Positions 29,196 through 40,270 of a stretch of 64,000 bases of DNA are shown here, one piece after another; the stretch's first letter is position 1, and each line of letters opens with the position of its first letter. Source of the stretch: an uncultured OCS116 cluster bacterium. Its GTDB lineage: Bacteria > Pseudomonadota > Alphaproteobacteria > Rhizobiales > TMED25. Location of the stretch: positions 1 to 64,000 of the forward strand of contig CACMIP010000002.1 of the NCBI GenBank assembly GCA_902613795.1, given 5' to 3'. The notes beneath the pieces were generated by a model. It saw only the letters and a program-made list of their open reading frames with translations. It was not told the DNA's origin and made no database searches. The position numbers and the translations under genes are program-made.

Positions 29196-31124
29196 TTGGG
29201 TGGTTTTAGAAATATAGTAATATGGCTCGTCATCGGATTACTAATGATGGCTTTATATAATGTATTCCAGACTTCTAATGAAACAAGAGGGGTGAGTGAA
29301 GTAAGCTACACCACTCTCATTTCAGAAGTCTCTGGAGGGAATGTACGGGATGTTGAAATATCCGGTGATGAAATAACGGGAACTTTCAATGATGGTTCTA
29401 GGTTTCATTCCTATTCACCTGAGGACCCTCAATTCATAGAGAGATTAAATGAACAAGGCGTAATAATAAATGTCAAGCCGGTAAGGCAGAGTGCACTATT
29501 TTCAATTTTTGTTTCATGGTTCCCAATGCTGTTACTCATTGCAGTTTGGATATTTTTTCTTAAACAAATGCAAGGCGGTGGACGTGGTGCTATGGGTTTC
29601 GGTAAATCGAAGGCAAAACTACTCAACGAAAAGAAAGGCAAAGTCACCTTTAATGATGTTGCAGGAATCGATGAGGCAAAGGAAGATCTTGAAGAAATTG
29701 TTGAATTTTTAAAAGACCCGCGTAAGTTTCAATATTTGGGTGGTAAAATCCCAAAAGGTGCACTACTTGTTGGGCCTCCAGGTACAGGTAAAACACTATT
29801 AGCTCGGGCTATAGCTGGTGAAGCTGGTGTACCTTTTTTTACAATTTCTGGTTCAGATTTTGTTGAAATGTTCGTTGGTGTTGGAGCCAGTAGAGTACGT
29901 GATATGTTTGAACAAGCAAAAAGAAGTGCGCCATGCATCATATTCATAGATGAGATAGATGCCGTTGGAAGACATAGAGGCGCAGGACTAGGCGGAGGTA
30001 ATGATGAAAGAGAGCAAACATTAAATCAACTGCTGGTTGAAATGGATGGTTTTGAAGAAAATGAAGGAATAATATTGATTGCGGCAACTAACAGACCGGA
30101 TGTTTTAGATCCAGCATTATTAAGACCTGGTAGATTCGACAGACAAGTAGTTGTTCCAAATCCCGACATAATTGGACGTGAGAAGATTCTAAAAGTACAC
30201 GTCAGAAAAGTAAAATTATCTGATGAAATAAATTTAAAAGTTATAGCTAGAGGAACCCCAGGGTTCTCTGGAGCTGATCTTGCAAATCTTGTTAACGAAG
30301 CTGCACTACTGGCAGCTCGAAGAGGAAAAAGACTAATCACTCAAGATGAATTTGAAGACGCAAAAGACAAAGTAATGATGGGTTCTGAGCGTCGGACGCT
30401 TGTAATGTCTGATGACGAAAAGAAATTGACTGCATATCACGAGGCAGGACATGCTCTTGTTGCAGTAAAGCAAAAAGCATCAGATCCTATTCACAAAGCC
30501 ACAATAATTCCAAGAGGACGAGCCCTAGGTATGGTCATGCGTTTGCCAGAAAGAGACCAGTTGTCTATGACCAGAGAGAAACTCAAAGCCGATCTTGCCG
30601 TTGCTATGGGCGGAAGGGCTGCTGAGGAACTGATTTTCGGTGACGAAAAAGTAACTTCAGGCGCACAATCTGATATCAAGATGGCAACAAACATGGCAAG
30701 GGCGATGGTTACACAATTCGGTATGAGTGATATTTTAGGACCACTTTCATATGGCAATAATGAAGATGAAGTCTTTCTTGGTTATTCCGTTGCAAAAACA
30801 CAGAATTTATCAGAAGAAACACAAAAAATTGTTGACTCTGAAATACATAAGCTTGTAGATGGCGGTCATAAAGCTGCAACAGAAATCGTTATTGAATATA
30901 AAAAGGAACTCGAGATTATTGCTGAAGGCCTGCTTGAATATGAGACTTTGACCGGCGATGAGATATTAGACCTATTAAAAGGGAAGCATCCAGATAGACC
31001 TGATACGGATGAAACAGAAGAGCCACCAAGTGATCCAACTGCTGTACCAACTGAGAGTGCAGAAAAAAAATCATCGAGTAAGGCAAAAAAAACCCAGAAA
31101 ATGAAGCCGCAAACACAGCCATAA
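29196..31124 (+). CDS. ftsH: ATP-dependent zinc metalloprotease FtsH
   Basis: 642 residues. Two membrane helices (residues ~5-22 and ~102-122) flank a periplasmic domain. The AAA+ motor has [30 protein letters not shown] and RPGRFDRQ, and the zinc protease motif [11 protein letters not shown] lies near residue 420. The start is TTG at 29196, preceded by AGGTAGGAG; this gives the standard N terminus ([15 protein letters not shown]). It degrades membrane proteins and, in many proteobacteria, RpoH and LpxC. The C-terminal tail is low-complexity. Confidence 0.97.
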   Translation: MGGFRNIVIWLVIGLLMMALYNVFQTSNETRGVSEVSYTTLISEVSGGNVRDVEISGDEITGTFNDGSRFHSYSPEDPQFIERLNEQGVIINVKPVRQSALFSIFVSWFPMLLLIAVWIFFLKQMQGGGRGAMGFGKSKAKLLNEKKGKVTFNDVAGIDEAKEDLEEIVEFLKDPRKFQYLGGKIPKGALLVGPPGTGKTLLARAIAGEAGVPFFTISGSDFVEMFVGVGASRVRDMFEQAKRSAPCIIFIDEIDAVGRHRGAGLGGGNDEREQTLNQLLVEMDGFEENEGIILIAATNRPDVLDPALLRPGRFDRQVVVPNPDIIGREKILKVHVRKVKLSDEINLKVIARGTPGFSGADLANLVNEAALLAARRGKRLITQDEFEDAKDKVMMGSERRTLVMSDDEKKLTAYHEAGHALVAVKQKASDPIHKATIIPRGRALGMVMRLPERDQLSMTREKLKADLAVAMGGRAAEELIFGDEKVTSGAQSDIKMATNMARAMVTQFGMSDILGPLSYGNNEDEVFLGYSVAKTQNLSEETQKIVDSEIHKLVDGGHKAATEIVIEYKKELEIIAEGLLEYETLTGDEILDLLKGKHPDRPDTDETEEPPSDPTAVPTESAEKKSSSKAKKTQKMKPQTQP

Positions 31125-31162
31125 ATCATTCATTATTAATTAAACTTTAGGGATAGTTTTAT

Positions 31163-32509
31163 ATGAATGCTAAAAAATATTTTGGTACAGATGGGATTAG
31201 AGGGGTTGCAAATCAACATCCCATTACAGCTGAAGTTGCTCTGCAGATTGGAATTGCTACTGGATTATTCATATCAAAAGATAAAACGGCTAAAAGAGTA
31301 ATAATTGCCAAAGACACAAGGCTATCAGGCTATATGCTGGAGTCTTCACTCACTTCTGGTTTAACTTCAGTTGGGTTAGATGTTTTTTTGGTTGGACCAA
31401 TGCCAACCCCTGCGGTGTCGATGCTCATTAAGTCAATGAGGGCGGATCTTGGCATTATGATTTCAGCATCACACAACACATATGAATATAACGGTATTAA
31501 GATATTTGGTCCAGATGGATATAAACTTGACGATATGGACGAATCTGAAATTGAAGGTATATTAGGAAATATCGATAGCTATGACCTCAGCTCGAGAATG
31601 GTTGGGAAGGCAAAAAGGATCGACGACGCTCAAGCTCGTTATATTGAGTATGTCAAGGGTACTCTGGATAAAGATATTAGCTTTGATGGTATTAAAGTAG
31701 TCATTGATAGCGCTCATGGAGCGGCCTATAAGGTGGCACCATTGGCTTTGTGGGAGCTTGGCGCAGAGGTAATTTCAATTGGAGATAGTCCTAATGGGAA
31801 GAATATTAATCACGAGTATGGATCAACCTCACTTGGTAATTTAAAAAAAGCGGTCAGTAATCATAAAGCAGACATTGGGATTGCCCTTGATGGAGATGCA
31901 GATAGAATAATCGTGATTGATGAGAGGGGAAATATCGTTGATGGTGACGCACTTTTGGCTATTATTGCAACTGATTGGAAAAAATTAGGTAAACTAAAAA
32001 AAAATTCAGTCGTTGCTACAATTTTATCAAACATAGGCTTGGAGTCCTACTTGTCACAAGAAGAAATGAAACTATTTAGAACAAATGTTGGAGATAGGTA
32101 TGTCTCACAGTTTATGAGAGAAAACGGGTATAACATTGGTGGTGAGCAGTCTGGACATATTATCATTGCTGACTACTCAACAACAGGGGACGGATTGTTG
32201 GCCGCCATACAGATATTATCCATTATGAAAAAAAGTAAAAAGAAGATTAGTGCGCTTGCCCGCCTTATCAAAATTGTTCCCCAAATTCAAAAGAATTACA
32301 AAATTAGCGACTATGAAAAGATTAATACCGACGATGTAGATGAAATACACCGAATAGGACAAGAAAGAATTAGAGAAAAAGGTAGGATATTGGTTCGTCT
32401 GTCTGGAACAGAGCCACTAATCAGAGTCATGGGTGAGTCTCAAGATAAAAAATATTTAAATGAGACATTGGACTATTTAATGGATTTAATCGAAAGGCGT
32501 TTTAATTAG
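31163..32509 (+). CDS. glmM: Phosphoglucosamine mutase
   Basis: 448 residues. KKYFGTDGIRGVANQHPI starts the protein; the active serine lies in GIMISASHNTYEYNGIK, the metal loop is LDGDADRII, and RLSGTEPLIRVM closes the phosphate site. It makes glucosamine 1-phosphate for UDP-GlcNAc, feeding peptidoglycan and LPS. The ftsH-glmM order is typical. Its 3' end overlaps the opposing EamA gene by eight bases. Confidence 0.96.
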   Translation: MNAKKYFGTDGIRGVANQHPITAEVALQIGIATGLFISKDKTAKRVIIAKDTRLSGYMLESSLTSGLTSVGLDVFLVGPMPTPAVSMLIKSMRADLGIMISASHNTYEYNGIKIFGPDGYKLDDMDESEIEGILGNIDSYDLSSRMVGKAKRIDDAQARYIEYVKGTLDKDISFDGIKVVIDSAHGAAYKVAPLALWELGAEVISIGDSPNGKNINHEYGSTSLGNLKKAVSNHKADIGIALDGDADRIIVIDERGNIVDGDALLAIIATDWKKLGKLKKNSVVATILSNIGLESYLSQEEMKLFRTNVGDRYVSQFMRENGYNIGGEQSGHIIIADYSTTGDGLLAAIQILSIMKKSKKKISALARLIKIVPQIQKNYKISDYEKINTDDVDEIHRIGQERIREKGRILVRLSGTEPLIRVMGESQDKKYLNETLDYLMDLIERRFN

Positions 32510-33398
32510 CAAGCTTATTTGAGCCAATCCTCGTGAGAACAATGCCCGCAAGAATAACAAACATTCCAATAATCTGGTAAAGATGAATATCTTCTTTTAG
32601 CAAGAAGCTCCCAAGAATAACAACATAAACCGGTAAAACATAATGTGTAAGCGACACGAATGTTGGGCCTGCAACCTTTGTAAGATTAAACATAACCATG
32701 CTTGCCATTGCGGTTGAGAAAACCCCCATCAATAATACTGATATGAATGAAATATCAAAAATTTCAATAACTGGGGGACCTTCCAACAACATTGCGGTAA
32801 TAAACGCGAAACTTGATGCAAACAAGAAGCTGCCCGATGTTTTTTGCATTAATGTAATATTTGGCATGACATTTACAGCTATGTTTTGGATTGAATAACC
32901 AATTGCTGCAAGTAATATCGCAATCTGCGATAGCATCTTAAAGTCATTAGATGTTATTAAAGTGTTCGGTTTTTCAAATAGTAGAATGTACAGGCCTGCA
33001 AAGCCAATGATTACGCCAAAGAGCTTCAGGCTATTTAATTTCTCATCGGGAACAAGAAAATGAGCAGCAAGAACTGTAAACAAGGGACCGATTCCAAATA
33101 GAATACCTCCAATATTCGTATCTAAATATTGAGTTCCCCAGCAGATAAGAAAGAAAGGAAAAAATGCTGTCATACCTATCAAAGCAAGCCAGGCCCAATT
33201 CACAATACCAGTTGGCAAAGTCTCGCCTCTTAATTTTAAAATAGAATATATTATCACGAACCCAATAGAGAGTCTGAGTGAGACAATCCATAAAGGGCTG
33301 AAATCATCTAGAGCATACTTTGTTAATGCAAATGTAGAACCCCAAAATACAACTAAAAGGGATAAATAAAACCAGTTCATAAGAGATGAATTTTTCAT
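32502..33398 (-). CDS. EamA/DMT-family transporter
   Basis: 298 residues with ten predicted hydrophobic helices in two EamA repeats (LVVFWGSTFALTKYAL opens the first; VFSTAMASMVMFNLTKVAGP lies in the second). The family exports metabolites, often amino acids or nucleosides. Substrate is not indicated. It reads away from serC and ends inside glmM by eight bases. Confidence 0.88.
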   Translation of the reverse strand: MKNSSLMNWFYLSLLVVFWGSTFALTKYALDDFSPLWIVSLRLSIGFVIIYSILKLRGETLPTGIVNWAWLALIGMTAFFPFFLICWGTQYLDTNIGGILFGIGPLFTVLAAHFLVPDEKLNSLKLFGVIIGFAGLYILLFEKPNTLITSNDFKMLSQIAILLAAIGYSIQNIAVNVMPNITLMQKTSGSFLFASSFAFITAMLLEGPPVIEIFDISFISVLLMGVFSTAMASMVMFNLTKVAGPTFVSLTHYVLPVYVVILGSFLLKEDIHLYQIIGMFVILAGIVLTRIGSNKLAN

Positions 33399-33510
33399 AA
33401 GATAAAAAAAATAGTAAGAATGAACTTACTGATTATGCCTAAATTTAATACATGTCAAATTAATTAACTTTATAATTGATAAATGTAAAGTTTTGCAGTA
33501 TTAAAGAAAT

Positions 33511-33555
33511 GGGACAGCTCTCCCCAACGAGAGTCAACTATCTGGAAGGGTAGAG
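33511..33555 (+). promoter_or_regulatory. serC RNA motif (leader candidate)
   Basis: The 45 bases before the serC start are much richer in G+C than their AT-rich flank and fold into two hairpins. Hairpin 1 is CTCTC (33518-33522) with GAGAG (33529-33533), 6-base loop, plus a G-U pair outside. Hairpin 2 is CTATC (33538-33542) with GGTAG (33549-33553) around TGGAAG. The Shine-Dalgarno bases GGAAGGG lie in the loop and 3' arm of hairpin 2, five bases from the ATG at 33559. A conserved serC RNA motif has been described upstream of serC-serA operons in alphaproteobacteria, and position and shape fit. Ligand or mode of control is unknown to me. Confidence 0.65.
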
Positions 33556-33558
33556 AAA

Positions 33559-34713
33559 ATGACAAATAAACCAACAAATAAAACAAATAGACCACTATTT
33601 TCATCTGGTCCATGTGCAAAATTTCCAAATTGGCAAATCAATAAAATAGAAACATCTATTTTAGGTAGATCTCATAGGGCTAAAAAGCCAAAAGATTTTA
33701 TTAACTACTCAGTTGAGCTAACCTCGGAGTTACTTGAGATACCTAAAGACTACAAAGTCGCAATTGTACCCGCATCTGATACTGGGGCATTTGAGATGGC
33801 AATGTGGAACTTTTTGGGACATATACCTGTTGATGTTTTTGCTTGGGAGTCTTTCGGTAAGGGATGGGTAACCGACATTATCAAACAGTTGGGCCTTGAA
33901 GATGCGAATGTGATAGAAGCAGATTACGGAATTTTACCAGATCTGCAGTCAGCAAATTCTGACAATGATATTGTTTTTACTTTAAACGGAACAACCTCAG
34001 GAGTTAGAGTCCCTAACCTGAATTGGATAAAAGATAGCAGGAAAGGCATAACATTATGTGACGCTACATCTGGTCTATTTGCCCAAAAAGTTGATTGGAG
34101 CAAGTTGGACGTAACAACATTTTCCTGGCAGAAGGTTCTTGGGGGAGAGGCGCAGCATGGCATGATAATTCTCTCACCAAAAGCAATTGATAGATTAAAT
34201 GAATACAGTCCCAGTTGGCCTTTGCCAAAAATATTTAGAATAAAAAAATCTGGTATAATTGACCAGAGTATCTTTTCTGGATCAACAATTAACACGCCTT
34301 CACTTCTATGTGTTGCTGATTATGTTGCTGCCCTTGAGTGGGCACGTGAAATAGGTGGGTTAAATAAGTTAATTGAAATTGCTGACAATAATCTTCAAAT
34401 TATAAAAGATTGGGTCTCTGAAACAGATTGGATAAAATTTTTAGCAAAAGAAGAGTCAACCATATCAAACACATCTGTTTGCCTTGAGTTTTCATCAAAA
34501 AGCCCAAATGGTGATGAAATCGATACATCAAAATTATCAAAGACAATCCAAAATATGCTTGAAGAGGAAGAGGTCGCTTTTGATATTGGGGCTTACAGAG
34601 ACGCGCCACCTGGGTTAAGAATATGGACGGGAGCAACAATTGAACCATCAGATATTTCAATATTGCTAGAATGGATTAATTGGGCGTATTTTGTAGCAAT
34701 AGAAAAGAACTAA
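33559..34713 (+). CDS. serC: Phosphoserine aminotransferase
   Basis: 384 residues of the alphaproteobacterial/plant-unlike subtype. The N terminus FSSGPCAKFPNWQ and SHRAKKPKDFINYSVELT mark the family. The PLP lysine is in TFSWQKVLGGEAQHGM. It transaminates 3-phosphohydroxypyruvate to phosphoserine with glutamate. It is followed by serA after 22 bases and preceded by the structured leader above, which probably controls both genes. Confidence 0.95.
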   Translation: MTNKPTNKTNRPLFSSGPCAKFPNWQINKIETSILGRSHRAKKPKDFINYSVELTSELLEIPKDYKVAIVPASDTGAFEMAMWNFLGHIPVDVFAWESFGKGWVTDIIKQLGLEDANVIEADYGILPDLQSANSDNDIVFTLNGTTSGVRVPNLNWIKDSRKGITLCDATSGLFAQKVDWSKLDVTTFSWQKVLGGEAQHGMIILSPKAIDRLNEYSPSWPLPKIFRIKKSGIIDQSIFSGSTINTPSLLCVADYVAALEWAREIGGLNKLIEIADNNLQIIKDWVSETDWIKFLAKEESTISNTSVCLEFSSKSPNGDEIDTSKLSKTIQNMLEEEEVAFDIGAYRDAPPGLRIWTGATIEPSDISILLEWINWAYFVAIEKN

Positions 34714-34735
34714 AATAAACAGGGAAAATATTAAA

Positions 34736-36319
34736 ATGCCTAAAGTACTTGTATCAGATAAGCTCAGCGAAGAGTCTGTGAAAATATTCAAAGATAAGAA
34801 TATTGACGTGGACTATTTACCTGATATCGGAAAAGACAAAGAAAAATTAGCAGAAATCATCAAAAGCTATGACGGTTTAGCAATTAGATCAGCAACAAAA
34901 GTAACGGATAAAATTCTAAGTAATGCAAAAAACTTAAAAGTAATTGGCAGAGCCGGAATTGGTGTAGATAATGTTGATATTGAAACTGCAACCACTAATG
35001 GTGTCATTGTTATGAATACACCATTTGGCAACTCAGTAACAACTGCAGAGCACGCAATTACCTTGATGATGTCACTTGCAAGACAAATACCGCAAGCCGA
35101 TACATCAACAAAGAACAGTCTCTGGGAAAAATCAAAATTTATGGGCGTTGAAATTACCGGGAAGACTCTTGGTGTCATTGGCTGTGGAAATATTGGTACC
35201 ATCGTAATTGATCGTGCCAAGGGTTTAAAAATGAAAGTGATTGGCTATGATCCCTATCTAACCGAAGAGAGGGCTGAGTCAATGGCAATTGAAAAAGTTG
35301 AATTAAAAGAGTTATTTTCAAGGTCAGACTTTATAACAATTCATACACCGCTTACAGAGCAAACAAAAAATATTATTAATACCGAAAGTATAAAACAAAT
35401 GAAATCATCAGTACGCATAATAAATTGTGCGCGTGGTGGTCTTGTGGATGAAGATGCCCTCCTGGAAGCGCTGAATAACGGTAAGATAGCTGGTGCTGCC
35501 ATCGATGTATATCAAGAGGAGCCAGCGAAAGATAACCCATTATTTGGAAATGAAAAAATAATATGTACGCCGCACCTAGGCGCATCCACCTCTGAGGCAC
35601 AGGAGAAGGTAGCTGTACAGATTGCCGAACAGATGAGTGACTTTCTTCTAACAGGTGCAATCACTAATGCCATAAATTTCCCATCTGTCTCTGCTGAAGA
35701 AGCAACCTCCATGGAACCATATTTGATTTTAGCAAAAAATCTTGGATCTTTTGCGGGGCAAATAACAGAAAGCGCACTAAAAAGTGCAAAGATAGAGTAT
35801 GTTGGCAGTATTGCTGATATGAATGTTGAGTCTTTAACATCAACAATTATTTCAGGTTTATTAAAGCCTTTATTAGAGGATATAAATATGGTGAACTCTC
35901 TATCAATCGCAAAGCAAAGAGGTATCAAGATCGAACAAATAAAAAAAGAGAGCAGTGGTATCTATGGCTCATATATAAGACTTATTGTAGAGTCTGAAAG
36001 ACAAGAGAGATCTGTAGCGGGTGCTGTTTTTTCCGATGGTTCGGCAAGAATCATTCAAATAAAAGGCATAGATATGGAAGCTAAATTCGCAAAACATATG
36101 ATATATATAACAAATAATGATACGCCAGGTTTAGTTGGAAAAATTGGACACTGCCTCGGATCACAAGGTGTGAATATAGCTAATTTTAATTTAGGGAGAG
36201 ATAAAATTGGTGGTAACGTTATTGAGTTGATTGAAGTTGACTCTCCAGTAGACGATTCTGTACTAGATAAATTGACTCAAATAGAAGACATCGTGCAAGT
36301 AAAAAAATTAAATTTTTAA
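34736..36319 (+). CDS. serA: D-3-phosphoglycerate dehydrogenase
   Basis: 527 residues, the long form. RAGIGVDNVDIETAT, the Rossmann loop GVIGCGNIGTIVIDRAKG, CARGGLVDEDAL and CTPHLGASTSEAQEKVA (catalytic histidine) form the catalytic half. An intervening ASB-like domain and a C-terminal ACT domain (YITNNDTPGLVGKIGHCLG) follow. The ACT domain is the usual serine sensor in this family. It oxidises 3-phosphoglycerate in the first step of serine synthesis. Confidence 0.96.
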   Translation: MPKVLVSDKLSEESVKIFKDKNIDVDYLPDIGKDKEKLAEIIKSYDGLAIRSATKVTDKILSNAKNLKVIGRAGIGVDNVDIETATTNGVIVMNTPFGNSVTTAEHAITLMMSLARQIPQADTSTKNSLWEKSKFMGVEITGKTLGVIGCGNIGTIVIDRAKGLKMKVIGYDPYLTEERAESMAIEKVELKELFSRSDFITIHTPLTEQTKNIINTESIKQMKSSVRIINCARGGLVDEDALLEALNNGKIAGAAIDVYQEEPAKDNPLFGNEKIICTPHLGASTSEAQEKVAVQIAEQMSDFLLTGAITNAINFPSVSAEEATSMEPYLILAKNLGSFAGQITESALKSAKIEYVGSIADMNVESLTSTIISGLLKPLLEDINMVNSLSIAKQRGIKIEQIKKESSGIYGSYIRLIVESERQERSVAGAVFSDGSARIIQIKGIDMEAKFAKHMIYITNNDTPGLVGKIGHCLGSQGVNIANFNLGRDKIGGNVIELIEVDSPVDDSVLDKLTQIEDIVQVKKLNF

Positions 36320-37618
<1,299 letters not shown>

Positions 37619-37650
37619 GCTGTAAAATTAAAGTTAATGATATAAATAAT

Positions 37651-38151
37651 ATGGAAGATATAACAGAAAAAAGGGACTATAGCTATATAGCAAAATTTTT
37701 TCACTGGGGATTTGTTATTTTGTTTATATATGGACTCATTAAACAAGTTCAGGATATCGAACAGCTAGAAAATCCTTCCCTACTAAGGTTTGAAGTTCTT
37801 TTTGCATCCGTGTTCGTAATATTGCTTCTTGTGAGATTTATTTATATGAAAAGAACCCAAAAGACTTCACTGCCTGAACATACTCCAAAATTACAAAAAA
37901 TTGCAGCGAAAACAGTACATTATGGGATGTATTTTACACTGGCTGCTATTCCCTTATCTGGTATGCTAATTGGTTTGTTATTCTGGTTTGGTCTTCAAGA
38001 TGGACTTATAATTGAGTCAGTTGTAACACTTCATGAAATATCGATAGATTTGATCTATATTTTAATAGGAATTCATATTTCCGCAGCATTATTTCATAGG
38101 ATTAAACGAGACGGAGTTTGGTCTTCAATGGTACCATTCTTGAAAGAGTAG
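37651..38151 (+). CDS. Cytochrome b561 family membrane protein
   Basis: 166 residues with four hydrophobic helices. Histidines suitable as heme ligands lie in KFFHWGFVILF (residue 18), KTVHYGMYFTL, VTLHEISIDLI and IGIHISAALFHRI, the cytochrome b561 pattern. It probably transfers electrons between the quinone pool and a periplasmic acceptor, for example in superoxide oxidation. It is 32 bases after purA and seven before an MFS gene. Confidence 0.85.
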   Translation: MEDITEKRDYSYIAKFFHWGFVILFIYGLIKQVQDIEQLENPSLLRFEVLFASVFVILLLVRFIYMKRTQKTSLPEHTPKLQKIAAKTVHYGMYFTLAAIPLSGMLIGLLFWFGLQDGLIIESVVTLHEISIDLIYILIGIHISAALFHRIKRDGVWSSMVPFLKE

Positions 38152-38157
38152 ATAATT

Positions 38158-39360
38158 ATGATTGAATTTTTTAGGAAGAATCACAATTATTTACAGGCAG
38201 GTTTTTTTCTCACATTCGCCGCAAGCATAGGACAGACATTTTATTTTGCATTATATGCTGGAAATATTAGAGAAGAACTTACATTATCACATGGTTTGTA
38301 TGGAGGATTGTATACTATCGCAACCTTGATGAGTGCGATTACGATGCTCTACACTGGTAAAATGGTAGATTATATCAAGGTACGATATTTATCTTTTGTA
38401 ATACTTATCTTTTTAGGCCTTTCATCAATCGCATTCTCATTAATTAATTCTGCTATTTTTCTGTTGATTGTATTTTATCTTCTCAGGATAACGGGGCAGG
38501 GAATGTCAACGCACATTTCATCAACTTTTATTGCAAAGACTTTTACAACTATGAGAGGCAAGGCTGTTGCCGTGACGGTACTAGGGAGGGCTTTTGGGGA
38601 GATGGTAATGCCATTAACAGCATTGTTACTAATTGCTTTTTACGGTTGGAGGCAAGCGTGGATTATTACCGGGGTCTTTATATTATTTATTCTTGCCCCA
38701 TACGTTTTCTATCTTTTAAAAGACAGAGAAGTCTATGAGCCTGACATTGAAAATACATCTGATAAAAATAAAAACTCAAAGATTCAATATCGTAGGAAGG
38801 ATGTGCTAAATAGTGGCTATTTTTATTTAATTTTAGCTGCTGTATTAGCGCCCCCATTCGTGCTGACTGGTATATTTTTTCATTCTTATCATTTGATGAC
38901 CATAAAGGATTGGTCTATTGAAATATACGCCCTCACAATGCCGGTATTTTCAATACTACTGATGATTTTTGTACTAATATCTGGCTGGGCTGTCGATAAA
39001 TGGAGCGCTAAAGACCTAACAAAATTTTTCCTACTACCTCTTGTTATAGGCTGCATCTGTCTAGCATATGGAAAAAGTGAGTCTACAATGGTAATATTCA
39101 TGATGTTTGCAGGTATCACCTCTGGTTTTGCTACATCTATTGCAGGCTCCCTTTGGGCCGAACTTTATGGAACAAAATATTTAGGCGAGATAAAATCAGT
39201 TGTAACCTCTGGTGTTATAGCATCCACAGCCTTATCGCCCGGATTAATGGGTTATCTTATCGATCGAGATATCAGCATTGAAAGCCAAGTAATTGTGGTG
39301 GCAATATATATGATGCTATTGACAGGTCTTATGACCTTCAGAGGCTCGAAAACAGCTTAA
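38158..39360 (+). CDS. MFS transporter
   Basis: 400 residues with twelve predicted helices. The segment ITMLYTGKMVDYIKVRYLSF resembles the loop 2-3 signature, and the second half repeats the pattern at SGWAVDKWSAKDLTKFF. No substrate indicator. The 3' end overlaps the opposing rpoH by four bases. Confidence 0.85.
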   Translation: MIEFFRKNHNYLQAGFFLTFAASIGQTFYFALYAGNIREELTLSHGLYGGLYTIATLMSAITMLYTGKMVDYIKVRYLSFVILIFLGLSSIAFSLINSAIFLLIVFYLLRITGQGMSTHISSTFIAKTFTTMRGKAVAVTVLGRAFGEMVMPLTALLLIAFYGWRQAWIITGVFILFILAPYVFYLLKDREVYEPDIENTSDKNKNSKIQYRRKDVLNSGYFYLILAAVLAPPFVLTGIFFHSYHLMTIKDWSIEIYALTMPVFSILLMIFVLISGWAVDKWSAKDLTKFFLLPLVIGCICLAYGKSESTMVIFMMFAGITSGFATSIAGSLWAELYGTKYLGEIKSVVTSGVIASTALSPGLMGYLIDRDISIESQVIVVAIYMMLLTGLMTFRGSKTA

Positions 39361-40211
39361 TTGGTTCGACTTATGAAACTTTTGACTTTTTCAAAGGCCT
39401 TACTTTCGATCTGACGTACTCTTTCCCTGCTGATTCCAAATCTTTGGCTGAGTTCTTCTAATGTTTTTGAGTCTTCATCTATTCTTCTGGAGATGAAGAT
39501 TGATTTCTCTCTTTCGTTCAGACAGCTTAGTGAGTCGTATAATTGTTTTCTTCTTTTATCCATCTCATCACTGACTACAAGAGAAGTTTCTTGGTTTTGA
39601 CTTTCATCAACGAGAAAATCTTGCCACTGGCCGTCACCTTCGTCTGATATTTGCGTGTTCAAAGATGAGTCACCGCCTAACCTTCTATTCATGTCAACAA
39701 CATCGGTTTCTGTCACGCCAAGGTTCTCTGCAATATGTGCGATTTGTTCTGGTTTTAAATCGCCTTCTTCCAGGGCCTGAATGTTATTTTTGATTTTTCT
39801 TAAGTTGAAAAATAGTTTCTTTTGGTTCGCGGTCGTACCCATTTTTACAAGACTCCATGAGCGCAGTACGTATTCTTGAATTGCTGCTTTAATCCACCAT
39901 ATAGCATATGTTGCAAGCCTGAACCCTCTATCGGGATCAAATCTTTTTACTGCCTGCATCAAACCGATATTTCCTTCAGCGATAATATCGCTCAATGGCA
40001 AGCCGTAGCCTTTATAACCCATTGAGATTTTAGCGACTAGTCTCAAATGACTTGTTACTAGCCTGTGTGCAGCATCAGTATCACCATCGGCATTTAGGCT
40101 CTTAGATAGGTTTTTCTCTTCCTCAAGAGTAAGAAGAGGAAATTTTTTTATTTCTTTTAGGTACAGTCCCAGACTGTCTTCACTAGCAATAATTGGTATT
40201 GAACCATACAT
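39357..40211 (-). CDS. rpoH: RNA polymerase sigma-32 factor RpoH
   Basis: 284 residues. Region 2 reads RFDPDRGFRLATYAIWWIKA, and the RpoH box, which is specific for heat-shock sigma factors, is QKKLFFNLRKIK. Region 4 has ERVRQIESKAFEKVK. It directs transcription of chaperone and protease genes. It lies 59 bases after rluD in the same direction. FtsH, encoded at 29196, is the protease that degrades RpoH in E. coli; whether this holds here is inference. Confidence 0.95.
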   Translation of the reverse strand: MYGSIPIIASEDSLGLYLKEIKKFPLLTLEEEKNLSKSLNADGDTDAAHRLVTSHLRLVAKISMGYKGYGLPLSDIIAEGNIGLMQAVKRFDPDRGFRLATYAIWWIKAAIQEYVLRSWSLVKMGTTANQKKLFFNLRKIKNNIQALEEGDLKPEQIAHIAENLGVTETDVVDMNRRLGGDSSLNTQISDEGDGQWQDFLVDESQNQETSLVVSDEMDKRRKQLYDSLSCLNEREKSIFISRRIDEDSKTLEELSQRFGISRERVRQIESKAFEKVKSFISRTN

Positions 40212-40270
40212 TTAATATGTATCCTTGTTTTTAATCAAAATTTGAGTGAACACAATAAAATACTACTTAT

